Assembly: GCF_019753045.1 (NCBI RefSeq)
Contig: NZ_JAIELN010000002.1
Span: forward strand, 496,001-560,000
Origin: Hyphomicrobium sp.
Lineage (GTDB): Bacteria; Pseudomonadota; Alphaproteobacteria; Rhizobiales; Hyphomicrobiaceae
Length of the DNA: 64,000 bases
Reading direction: 5' to 3'
The translations under genes and the position numbers were made by a program. Under the pieces are notes generated by a model. The model worked only from the letters and a program-made list of their open reading frames with translations, was not told the DNA's origin and did not search any database. Below, one piece after another: positions 32,757-40,672 of the stretch. Numbering within the stretch: position 1 is the first letter of the stretch; each line of letters starts with the position of its first letter.

Positions 32757-33854
32757 GTGCGTGTAGGTTTATTGCAAGAGGGTGACTTCACCGGCACGAC
32801 GATGGCGGAACGCTATCGCGAGATGATCAACGAAGTGGCTCTCGCCGACAAGTTGGGTTTCTCCGCGTGGGGAACGTCAGAGCAGCACTTCAGTCCGCCG
32901 TCGTTCAGCGTCTCTGCGCCAGAAGTGCTGTATGCCGCGGTGGCGGAAAACACCGAGCAGATCATCCTTCGCGTGATGGCCTCGATCCTCGTGCAGTACA
33001 ACCATCCCGTAATGATTGCCGAGCGGGCCGCCACGATGGACATCATCTCCAACGGGCGATACGAGCTGTGCACGGGCCGATCCAACAACAAGACCACGCT
33101 GAATGCCTTCAAGGTGCCTATCGCCACCACTCAGGAGCAGTGGACTGAGGGCATTGAACTGCTCCGCCGAGCGTTCACCGACGAAGTGCTGACATTCGAC
33201 GGAAAATTCTGGCAGGTGGGGGAATGCCAAGTCACTCCCAAGCCGATCCAGAAGCCGTACCCACCACTTTCAGTCACCGCGACCAGCGTGAAAACCCACG
33301 GCTTGGCGGGTGCCAAGGGGCTCGGCGTTGTCTCGGCGGACAGCTACTTCGGCTGGGACTACATCCGTCAGTGCGTCCGCGCCTACATTGAAGGCTCCAA
33401 GAGCGAGCCGAACGTACAGCCGCGCAACAACTATTACGGCTACTACGTCTGCACGGCCTACTGCGCTGAAACGCGCGAGGAAGCCTTCGCGATCGCTGAA
33501 GCGCAAGCGCTCCAGTACTTCAAGGCTGTCGTCGATTTGTACTCCGGGATGTCGTCGAACGCGTCCTACGAATATATGGCGCAGATCGAGCCCCTACTGA
33601 AGCACAAGGACGACATTCAGGCGCTCATGCAGCATACTCCTGCTGTGATTGTCGGAACTCCCGACTACTTCATAGAGACCTTCCGCAGGCTCGAGGAGCA
33701 AGGCATTGACGAGGTGCTGCTCCGCATCGACGGCTTTGGCCACCAGAACCACCTGAAGACAATTCGTCTGATCGGCGAGAAAGTCATCCCCAACGTGCGC
33801 GGGGAGCGTGGTCGTGACGTGCGCACCAACCTCACTATGGGAACGGGAGCCTGA
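32757..33854 (+). CDS. LLM-class flavin-dependent monooxygenase (cluster B)
   Basis: A 365-aa bacterial luciferase-like oxygenase that uses reduced flavin from a separate reductase. The start is GTG 32757 with a strong GGGAGGAG site. Features: N-terminal GLLQEGDFTGTTMAERY, WGTSEQHFSPPSFSVSAPEV, SNGRYELCTGRSNNKT, SYFGWDYIRQCVRAYIEGSK and the C-terminal VGTPDYFIETFRRLEEQG. Its closest relative in the window is the protein at 61951, which shares the same blocks throughout. The flavin reductase at 27196 is the likely electron donor. Substrate unknown. Confidence 0.9.
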   Translation: MRVGLLQEGDFTGTTMAERYREMINEVALADKLGFSAWGTSEQHFSPPSFSVSAPEVLYAAVAENTEQIILRVMASILVQYNHPVMIAERAATMDIISNGRYELCTGRSNNKTTLNAFKVPIATTQEQWTEGIELLRRAFTDEVLTFDGKFWQVGECQVTPKPIQKPYPPLSVTATSVKTHGLAGAKGLGVVSADSYFGWDYIRQCVRAYIEGSKSEPNVQPRNNYYGYYVCTAYCAETREEAFAIAEAQALQYFKAVVDLYSGMSSNASYEYMAQIEPLLKHKDDIQALMQHTPAVIVGTPDYFIETFRRLEEQGIDEVLLRIDGFGHQNHLKTIRLIGEKVIPNVRGERGRDVRTNLTMGTGA

Positions 33855-33856
33855 CA

Positions 33857-34090
33857 ATGTCGAAGCAATTCGCTCCAGCGGAGAGTGCTAGTTCCGCGAA
33901 CACTGCCACACCCAGAGGCCATGCATCTGATTATGACAATGAGCTTGCGTCTCTGCTCGCAGAGCGGATCCGCTTGGTGGAATCCGGCGTGTCAGAGGAC
34001 ACGGCACTACGGGCACGCGACTACATTTTGGCAATTTTGGTGGCAGGGGTTCTTCCTCTGATCGCGCTGGTGATCGGAGGAATGCAATGA
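33857..34090 (+). CDS. Small membrane protein coupled to an NCS1 permease (77 aa)
   Basis: A 77-aa protein whose first two-thirds are polar and acidic (EYD-rich middle, SDYDNELASLLAERIRLVES) and which ends in one membrane helix (YILAILVAGVLPLIALVIGG). Its stop overlaps the start of the permease (ATGA), and it starts 2 bp after the monooxygenase stop, so it is translated with the transporter. No family recognised. It may be an accessory or stabilising subunit for the permease, a role described for small proteins next to other secondary transporters. Confidence 0.7.
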   Translation: MSKQFAPAESASSANTATPRGHASDYDNELASLLAERIRLVESGVSEDTALRARDYILAILVAGVLPLIALVIGGMQ

Positions 34091-35496
34091 GCGACTTTAC
34101 CACTTACGTAACGAGAGCTAACGATGAAGGCTGGTGGCCGGCAGCGCCGGGCGACCGGATCTGGTCGACGACGACCATGTTCGGCGTCGCGGTGAGTGTG
34201 TCCGTCGCTACATGGGTGTTCATCATCGGCGCTACCGCTGCTGCGTATCTGAATTTCACTCAGGGCGTTGTGGCGATGCTCGCAGGGTCGATGCTCGGCA
34301 TTCTCATTCCGGTTCTGGCCGTTCTGCCGATCACTGCTAAGTACGGCATTGACTCGGTGGCGGCACTGCGGCCCCAGATGGGCACGCGAGGCGCATACTT
34401 CGGTCTGATTCTGCTTGCGCTCTCCGTCATCGGGTGGAATTCGGTGCTGACCATCTTTCTTGGCCAGGCATCGTCACAAATCGGGGTGTCGCTCGGGCTG
34501 GTCGGCGCCGATCAGGCCGCCAGCGTCCAGATCGCTGTTATTGCTGCGACCGTACTCGGTGTATGGATCACCCTGGCGCGCGGCGCCCAATCGGTATCGA
34601 TGGTCGGCACGCTTGTGGCGCTCTCCGTACTCGTGCTCAGCGCCTTGATCATTTTCCTGATCATCAACGGGTTCGGCTTGGACAAGCTACTGGCCGCCAA
34701 GCCCGCGTACGCTAGCGAGTCTCATAGATACAATTTTACCACCGGCGTCGAACTGCTGATGGCGATCAACCTCGCATGGTGGCCATACATCGGCGGACTG
34801 GTGCGGCTGGGTAATGGTCCGCGCCGCTCGATGTGGCCCATGATCCTGGGCATCGGACTGTCCGTTGCCGGCGTTTCGGTCATCGGTCTCGCGGCCACGC
34901 TCGCAGTGCCGGATTCCGCTGGCGACCCGACGAAGTTCCTGCTCCAACTCGCGGGACCAATTGGGGGTGTCCCGATCCTGCTGTTCATCATCCTGGCCAA
35001 CTTCGGCACGCTGCTGGTCGGAACTTACGTGTTCGCAGTCGGCATCGGTCAGGTGACTTCGCTTCAGGGGAAGTTGCCGTGGAACGTGGCGACGCTGCTG
35101 GGCATCTTGCCGGTGTTCATCGTATCGACGTTCTTTGCCGAGCAGCTGTACGGACATATTCCGGTGTTTCTCGCTTTCCTCGGCCTGACCTTCGCGCCTG
35201 TGTGCGGCATCCAGCTTGCCGACACGTTCCTGCTGCGCCGTAAGGCGTCGCTTACGGGGATTTTCGTGCACGGACCGGGCACGCCCTACCACTACGTGGG
35301 TGGTGTGAACCCGTTCGCGCTTGTCGCGCTGGTCGTAGGCGTTGCCACGTACATGTTCCTGCTCGATCCGCTGACGTTCGCGTCCAGCACGCCCTACGAG
35401 TATGTGACGGCGACCCTGCCGTCAGTGTTGCTATCGGGCCTTTCTTACGCGGCGCTGATGAAGTGGGCGGCGCCCAAGAGTTGGCTGGAATCATGA
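34087..35496 (+). CDS. NCS1-family permease (purine/cytosine/hydantoin-type)
   Basis: A 469-aa secondary transporter with about 12 membrane segments and the NCS1 pattern: PGDRIWSTTTMFGVAVSVSV near the N-terminus, AKYGIDSVAALRPQMGTRGA (reentrant/substrate region), NLAWWPYIGGLVRLGNG and the later FLAFLGLTFAPVCGIQLADTF. NCS1 carriers import nucleobases, hydantoins, allantoin and related N-heterocycles with Na+ or H+. Its place in a cluster with a flavin monooxygenase and a formamidase-like hydrolase supports a nitrogen-containing substrate, but the exact ligand cannot be read from sequence. Two strong hairpins follow its stop. Confidence 0.88.
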   Translation: MSDFTTYVTRANDEGWWPAAPGDRIWSTTTMFGVAVSVSVATWVFIIGATAAAYLNFTQGVVAMLAGSMLGILIPVLAVLPITAKYGIDSVAALRPQMGTRGAYFGLILLALSVIGWNSVLTIFLGQASSQIGVSLGLVGADQAASVQIAVIAATVLGVWITLARGAQSVSMVGTLVALSVLVLSALIIFLIINGFGLDKLLAAKPAYASESHRYNFTTGVELLMAINLAWWPYIGGLVRLGNGPRRSMWPMILGIGLSVAGVSVIGLAATLAVPDSAGDPTKFLLQLAGPIGGVPILLFIILANFGTLLVGTYVFAVGIGQVTSLQGKLPWNVATLLGILPVFIVSTFFAEQLYGHIPVFLAFLGLTFAPVCGIQLADTFLLRRKASLTGIFVHGPGTPYHYVGGVNPFALVALVVGVATYMFLLDPLTFASSTPYEYVTATLPSVLLSGLSYAALMKWAAPKSWLES

Positions 35497-35505
35497 ACCC
35501 AACCC

Positions 35506-35571
35506 GACCGCGAGCCGCGTAGCAGCTCGCGGTCGACCTAAGCCGCGCAGGGCGCTGTCAGTGCCCTGCGC
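35506..35571 (+). terminator. Tandem hairpins after the NCS1 permease
   Basis: GACCGCGAGC (35506-35515) pairs with GCTCGCGGTC (35525-35534), a 10-bp stem. GCGCAGGGC (35545-35553) pairs with GCCCTGCGC (35563-35571), a 9-bp stem. Both are perfect and lie 10 and 49 bp after the permease stop. No T-run follows, so they may act as a barrier to 3' exonucleases or a partial terminator between two operon halves. Confidence 0.6.
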
Positions 35572-35622
35572 TTCCGAGCCTCTCCCGACTTTTCCGTCAG
35601 ATCCATCGAGAAGGGTCAATGC

Positions 35623-35985
35623 ATGATCTTCGAGTATCGCAAGTACGTCGCCACTCCTGGCAAGCTGCCGAACGTTCACGCGCGTTTCGAGAACTACCTC
35701 GTGGCACTCTTCGAGCGGCACGGAATGGAGGTGATCGGATTCTGGACCCCCGTGCATGGCGACTCCTTCATCAGCCAACTGCACTACATTCTGCGGTGGC
35801 GCTCCATCGACGCGATGCAAGAGGCCTGGGCACGTCTCCTTGCCGACCCCGATTGGATAAGTGCAGCGGCAGAATCGGAGCGCGACGGACCTCTTATCCA
35901 GAGTGCGGAGTCGCACATCTGGGCAGCGACGCAGTATTCGCCAGTCCCCACTTCGCAGACGACCAGTTCGCAAAAAAGTTCATGA
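35623..35985 (+). CDS. NIPSNAP-family protein
   Basis: A 120-aa small alpha/beta-barrel protein of the NIPSNAP type (dimeric ferredoxin-like fold). The start MIFEYRKYVATPGKLPNVHA, the middle GFWTPVHGDSFISQLHYILR and MQEAWARLLADPDWISAAAE match the family. Members are often found in bacterial degradation clusters and probably bind reactive or hydrophobic intermediates; no defined reaction is known. It opens the second half of cluster B after the tandem hairpins and precedes the fused hydrolase gene. Confidence 0.85.
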   Translation: MIFEYRKYVATPGKLPNVHARFENYLVALFERHGMEVIGFWTPVHGDSFISQLHYILRWRSIDAMQEAWARLLADPDWISAAAESERDGPLIQSAESHIWAATQYSPVPTSQTTSSQKSS

Positions 35986-36098
35986 CATTTGCTCTCGCCT
36001 CCCGGCGGGGACCTCTACCACCACGATAGGTGCTGCGATCGGACGGAGGAACTTCGTCTGATCCAACCGTTCGAAATAGCCTGCAAGGAACTGATGGA

Positions 36099-37367
36099 AT
36101 GCTCGAGTTCTTCCACTATGACGATACTGGGCTGGAGAAGCAGTACGCCCTGCGGATGTACCGGCCGGATTTCGATACCGATATTTGGCCGTCCTGGGTG
36201 AAGAGAGCCAACGATTATCGTGCGATCGCTCCCTGTCGGCTGGATTTGGAGTATGGAAGCCTCCCGCGCGAGCGATTGGATTTCTTCTCTGCACAAGGTG
36301 GAAAGGACGCACCCGTTGTTGTTTATTTCCACGGGGGATACTGGCAGCGCGGAAGCAAGGACTACTACAGCTTCCTCGCAGAGCCGTTCGTCAAGAACGG
36401 CATTTCCATCGCGATCGTAAATTACGATCTATGCCCCTCAGTACAAATCAAGGAGATCAGCGAGCAAGCTCGCCGTGCCGTAGCCTGGGTCTGGCGCAAC
36501 GCGTCCGATCTGGACGTCTCACGAGACAAGGTTTTCGCCATGGGGCATTCGGCGGGTGGGCATATTACGGCAATGCTCATGGCGACCGATTGGCCGTCCC
36601 ACGGCAGCGACTTGCCGCGCGATCTCCTGAGGGGCGGCATACCCGTCTCGGGACTGTTCGACCTTGTGCCGCTGCTTCCAACGTCCATCAACGCGGGCCT
36701 CAAGATGGATGAGGCGGAAGCCAAGGCCGAGAGCCCAATGAACAACCCTCCTGCAACGAACGCTCCGCAGCTTGTTGTCGTCGGGGGCCGTGAGACGCCG
36801 GAGTTCCACCGACAATCAGATATCTACGCGAATGCCTTCGCCACGACAGAAAGAAGTATGGAGCGCTACGACGTTCCTGCCAGCGATCACTTCGACGAAT
36901 TGAATGAACTGGCCCAGGAGAGCAGCGAATTCTTCCGGAGAACGAAGGAGTTCATCTTCGCTACGGTCGACAAAGCTGCGAATGGTCCTGTCACCGAGGT
37001 CGTCGTGCGCGAGTACCTGGCCGCTTTCAATAAGCGTAACCTCAATGCGATCGAGGCATTGTTCGCAAGTGACGTTGAAATGCTGACGCCGGGAGGATCC
37101 GACTTCTGGGGTACGCGCTTCAAAGGTAAGGACACCGTGATGGATGCGATCCGTGCGCGACTTGCTGCTTCTCCCGATCTGCAATGGAACGATGAACGCT
37201 CATGGGTCATGGGCAACAAGGCTGTCATCGAGTGGCGGGTTACCGCTACGCAGACAGACGGAAGCAAGCTCGATTGCCTCGGCGTCGATCTATTGGAGTA
37301 CAGGGGCACAAAGATCACGAAGAAAGACACGTACTATAAGAATGTCCAAAAAAATGTCGCACGCTAA
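36099..37367 (+). CDS. Alpha/beta hydrolase (kynurenine formamidase-like) fused to an SnoaL/NTF2-like domain
   Basis: A 422-aa two-domain protein. The N-terminal domain (about residues 1-290) is an alpha/beta hydrolase of the arylformamidase/BD-FAE kind: HGGYWQRGSKDYY (oxyanion motif), GHSAGGHITAML (nucleophile Ser) and SDHFDELNELAQ (His with preceding Asp). The C-terminal 130 residues (VREYLAAFNKRNLNAIEALF, then FWGTRFKGKDTVMDAIRARL) are an SnoaL-like NTF2 fold. ATG 36099 has AAGGAA upstream. A fusion of these two folds is unusual. The enzyme would cleave an N-formyl or aryl/alkyl amide or ester, with the NTF2 part binding a hydrophobic ligand. It is followed by the acyl-CoA dehydrogenase gene. 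Confidence 0.8.
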   Translation: MLEFFHYDDTGLEKQYALRMYRPDFDTDIWPSWVKRANDYRAIAPCRLDLEYGSLPRERLDFFSAQGGKDAPVVVYFHGGYWQRGSKDYYSFLAEPFVKNGISIAIVNYDLCPSVQIKEISEQARRAVAWVWRNASDLDVSRDKVFAMGHSAGGHITAMLMATDWPSHGSDLPRDLLRGGIPVSGLFDLVPLLPTSINAGLKMDEAEAKAESPMNNPPATNAPQLVVVGGRETPEFHRQSDIYANAFATTERSMERYDVPASDHFDELNELAQESSEFFRRTKEFIFATVDKAANGPVTEVVVREYLAAFNKRNLNAIEALFASDVEMLTPGGSDFWGTRFKGKDTVMDAIRARLAASPDLQWNDERSWVMGNKAVIEWRVTATQTDGSKLDCLGVDLLEYRGTKITKKDTYYKNVQKNVAR

Positions 37368-37545
37368 TAGACCGAAGACGTCTCAAGGCCCCTCTCTCGC
37401 AGTCCTCGACCATATCAGAGCCTTTGCCCACAAGCGCGACCGGGATGTTTCGGTGTCTGCTGAAGATCAAGCTCGCCAGCGAAGTCTACGCTTCCATCAG
37501 GGACGCAAGTTGAGCGAAGCAAACAGGCGACGGGGAGCGAAATGA
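37342..37545 (+). CDS. Small basic ORF overlapping two enzyme genes (67 aa)
   Basis: A 67-aa Lys/Arg-rich frame (KRDRDVSVSAEDQARQRSLR; NRRRGAK end) that starts inside the hydrolase gene and whose stop overlaps the acyl-CoA dehydrogenase ATG (ATGA). Coupling makes expression possible, but there is no ribosome site and no family. It could be a small basic protein or a chance frame; the 174-bp gap between the two enzyme genes is otherwise unexplained. Confidence 0.3.
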   Translation: MSKKMSHANRPKTSQGPSLAVLDHIRAFAHKRDRDVSVSAEDQARQRSLRFHQGRKLSEANRRRGAK

Positions 37546-38699
37546 ATTTTCAACTGACGGAAGAGCAGCGATTGCTCGTCGATGCCACGCGGCGGCTTAC
37601 GCTGGAGACACTCGAGCCGATCCTCAAACGGCACGCGCCTGACCGGTCTTTGCCAAAGCAAGCGATGCTCGAAATCTACGCTGCATTGGCAGAGTTCGGC
37701 GTGACCTCGATGCGGCTTCCGGCCGATCGAGGCGGCGCGGGAATGGCGGCTCTCGACTTCGGATTGATGCTGGAGCAACTGCCGCCGGTCGTGGCGATCT
37801 CACTGATATCGCACGACGGGTCCACGGTGCGGCTCAGCGCCGGTGCCAGCGAGGCAGTATGCGCGCGCTATCTGCCTGACCTCACCGCGGGGCGCAAAAT
37901 TGCCTGCACCGCGACGAGTGAAGGCGGGTCAGGTTCGGATTCGAACGCAATATCGACGCGGCTGACGGTGCGAGGTGAGCGCGCAATCATCTCAGGGCAA
38001 AAGCTTTGGATTACCAATGGCTCGATCTGCGACGTGATGGTTGTCGCCTGCACGACTGGGGCAGACGACAGGGGCCGTCCACTCAATCGCCGCGTCATCG
38101 TGGACCTTCATGAAGCAAAGAACGTCACCATCCGCGAGATCCCCATAACGGGGCTCAGGCAGGGGCATTTGAGCGAGGTCTTCTTCGACGACGTCGAGGT
38201 GCCGGTGGAGAATATCGTCGGCGAACCGGGCGATGCCGGAAAATACATGACGCTGATGTGGAACGGGAACCGTCCGCTTCTCGGCTTGATCTGCGCCGGC
38301 ATCGCATCGCGAGCCTATCAGATCGCGAGAGATCATTGCGCAAATCGCAAGCAGTTCGGCCGCCCTCTCGCCAGTATGCAGTTGGTCCAACAAGACTTGT
38401 CAGACATCGAAACCGCCGTCACGGCGTCGCGGCTGATGTGCCTTTCGGCATTGGATGCCCTGGATCATGGACTACGCGGCAATGGCACCTCGGCGATGGC
38501 TAAGCGGTTCGCCACGAGCCAATCGCTGCGCGCTGTCGACCTTTCGATGCAGCTCATGGGCGCACTGGGTACCTGCGAGGAGGTCGGGCTGGAGCAGATG
38601 TGGCGGGACACTCGCGTCTTCCAGGTACCCGATGGAACCAACGGTATCCTCGCGCTGATCCACGGCCGTGAGATTACTTCCACCGCGGCCTTTCGCTGA
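37542..38699 (+). CDS. Acyl-CoA dehydrogenase with an altered catalytic-base motif
   Basis: A 385-aa acyl-CoA dehydrogenase. Features: CTATSEGGSGSDSNAISTRL, WITNGSICDVMVV (FAD and substrate loops), ARDHCANRKQFGRPLASMQL and GTCEEVGLEQMWRDTRVFQV. The catalytic-base position, normally YEGT, reads PDGT here (VFQVPDGTNGI), so the usual Glu is Asp. Asp at the base position could slow or alter catalysis. The C-terminus resembles glutaryl-CoA dehydrogenases (LIHGREIT). It is in the same operon as a CoA transferase and would introduce the double bond for the hydratase at 30348. Confidence 0.88.
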   Translation: MNFQLTEEQRLLVDATRRLTLETLEPILKRHAPDRSLPKQAMLEIYAALAEFGVTSMRLPADRGGAGMAALDFGLMLEQLPPVVAISLISHDGSTVRLSAGASEAVCARYLPDLTAGRKIACTATSEGGSGSDSNAISTRLTVRGERAIISGQKLWITNGSICDVMVVACTTGADDRGRPLNRRVIVDLHEAKNVTIREIPITGLRQGHLSEVFFDDVEVPVENIVGEPGDAGKYMTLMWNGNRPLLGLICAGIASRAYQIARDHCANRKQFGRPLASMQLVQQDLSDIETAVTASRLMCLSALDALDHGLRGNGTSAMAKRFATSQSLRAVDLSMQLMGALGTCEEVGLEQMWRDTRVFQVPDGTNGILALIHGREITSTAAFR

Positions 38700-38704
38700 T
38701 CTGA

Positions 38705-40672
38705 GTGAAGATAGACAGAGCCATGAATGTCTTAAGTTTGGATGGGCGTCTCGCTGTTACACTTTGCGGCCAACTGCTGCGAAAGGCGGGGGCGAAAGTG
38801 TATCCGGAAGATTGCGCGCAATTCGCGGGTCCATACGATGTCGTGCTTTTCTCATCGGACGAGAACGATGCAGCTGCGATCGCCGCGGAACATTGCAGTG
38901 CAGTCCTGTGCGACATTGCAACCGGCTTTGGGCCAAATAGCGATGGACCGAGCTTGAGCGATGCCGAGATACAGGCGCTTTTTGGCCTGACCGATGTCAC
39001 GGGCTTTGCTGAGCACGGGGCTACCGCGACGCAGATACCGGTGGTCGAAATCTCGGCCGCCCTGTATGCAGCCGCACTGATTTCGGCATCTCGGCTGGCA
39101 GGGAAACCTCCGCGCCGGATCGGTGTATCGTTGGTTGCCACTGCGGTGGCAATGCTGACCACCTTTCTGCCGAAAGCCTTCCTCGGTCATCGCAGCGGAC
39201 GCGTTGGCAACCGGCACACAGCAGCAGCTCCCTGGAATGGCTATCCTACGCGTGACGGACACGTGTTAATTTGCACCACCACAGATGCTCAATGGGCACG
39301 CCTGCGCGAAACAATCGGCGATTCCGCACTTGAGGATCCGCGATTTGCAACCTCGCCAGACCGCATCGCGGCCGTGGACGCTTTGGACGCGCTGATCGCA
39401 AAATGGACGGCTTCACTGGCGACCTCAAAATGTGTAGCCGTCTGCGAGGCCATTCAGATTCCAGCTGGACCCATAGTTGCTCCTGAAGATCTTTGGCGTG
39501 AGCCGAACTTCGCCTTTAGACATCCTGAAGCCGCAGCAAAGCTGGAAGCCTCAGTCTCCGGCAGCGCCGTTGCGGCAAACGTCGACCTCTTTCGTCTCTC
39601 TTTCCTGAATGGTGGGGCAGCTCAAATACCGCGCCGGACAGGCACCGCCACGCAACCCCTGTCGGGCTGGAAAGTGATCGAGCTTGGTCAATTCACCGCC
39701 GTCCCCTTAGCTACCCGGCATCTGGCCTCGCTCGGCGCGACGATTGTGAAAGTTGAGGCACCCTCCGGCGAAACATCGCGGCGCTGGCAGCCGGGAATGG
39801 ATGGGACGAGCTACTACTTCGCGCAGACAAATGCCGGCAAACGCTGCGAGCGGTTGGATTTGACCGCGCACGAGGGCAAGACGCGTCTGGAAGAGTTGAT
39901 CAGCGACGCTCACATACTGGTCGAGAACATGCGCCCCGGCTCGCTTGAGAAACTAGGTTTCGGCGTCGAGCGATTGGCCCGGATCAATCCAAACTTATTG
40001 TATTGCTCGGTCTCGGGTTTCGGGCTTGCAACGGCCTATCCTGGCCGACCTGCATTCGACACAGTGATACAGGCCATGTCGGGGGCGATGGTCGCAACGC
40101 CAAGCAGTCGAGGTCCGGTGAAGCTTGGCATTTCGGCTGCCGACATTCTTGGCGCCCAGGTGACGCTGTTCGCCATTCTGGCAGGCGTGTGGTCGACGAA
40201 CCGCCTTGTCGACGTCGCGATGCAGGACGTCACTGCCTGGGCCGCGCTTCTGGCCGGCGAAGGCGAAGGGAACGCAGGCTATCTGCTTGAAGTCTTAGAC
40301 GGGCCAATTTGGATCGCCGACGAGAGTATCGTGGACGAAGCTGAATTGCTCTTCGTGACAACGCTTCCTCGAGCGCACGCAGCATGTCGACTCCGTAGCG
40401 CGGGCAATCGTGTGCAACCGGTGCGCAGGGTGGACGAGCTGCTCTTCGATCCAGCATTTCAGCGCGACATGATCCTTACCGCCTCCGATGAGGATGGTCG
40501 GGGATGGCCGCTTCTTCATCCGCCTTATCGCATCAATGGCGTGGACTTTCCGCCGCCAAGTTTACCGCCGCGGGTCGACCGGATGTCCTTATACGGACCC
40601 CTCGATTCGGCTCCCACGCGTGAGACTGTTTTGCCCGACGGACGGCGTCACTCCCATGGAAGTAACATATGA
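38705..40672 (+). CDS. Double-domain CaiB/BaiF (family III) CoA-transferase
   Basis: A 655-aa protein made of two family III CoA-transferase units. The C-terminal unit is complete: LSGWKVIELGQFTAVPLATR, IVKVEAPSGETSRRW, NAGKRCERLDL, PAFDTVIQAMSGAM, with the catalytic Asp in GISAADILGA. The N-terminal unit keeps the small domain (PWNGYPTRDGHVLICTTTDA, then LRETIGDSALEDPRF) but the catalytic position reads Glu (VVEISAALYA), and its Rossmann part is shortened. So the first unit is probably non-catalytic. The enzyme would activate an acid with a CoA donor before the dehydrogenase acts. GTG 38705 or ATG 38723 could be the start. It overlaps the aldehyde dehydrogenase start (ATGA). Confidence 0.85.
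   Translation: MKIDRAMNVLSLDGRLAVTLCGQLLRKAGAKVYPEDCAQFAGPYDVVLFSSDENDAAAIAAEHCSAVLCDIATGFGPNSDGPSLSDAEIQALFGLTDVTGFAEHGATATQIPVVEISAALYAAALISASRLAGKPPRRIGVSLVATAVAMLTTFLPKAFLGHRSGRVGNRHTAAAPWNGYPTRDGHVLICTTTDAQWARLRETIGDSALEDPRFATSPDRIAAVDALDALIAKWTASLATSKCVAVCEAIQIPAGPIVAPEDLWREPNFAFRHPEAAAKLEASVSGSAVAANVDLFRLSFLNGGAAQIPRRTGTATQPLSGWKVIELGQFTAVPLATRHLASLGATIVKVEAPSGETSRRWQPGMDGTSYYFAQTNAGKRCERLDLTAHEGKTRLEELISDAHILVENMRPGSLEKLGFGVERLARINPNLLYCSVSGFGLATAYPGRPAFDTVIQAMSGAMVATPSSRGPVKLGISAADILGAQVTLFAILAGVWSTNRLVDVAMQDVTAWAALLAGEGEGNAGYLLEVLDGPIWIADESIVDEAELLFVTTLPRAHAACRLRSAGNRVQPVRRVDELLFDPAFQRDMILTASDEDGRGWPLLHPPYRINGVDFPPPSLPPRVDRMSLYGPLDSAPTRETVLPDGRRHSHGSNI

Noticed and set aside
34687-35292. 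201-aa minus-strand frame inside the NCS1 permease
   Set aside because: It mirrors the hydrophobic permease frame and has the Gln/Arg-rich composition usual for antisense of membrane genes.
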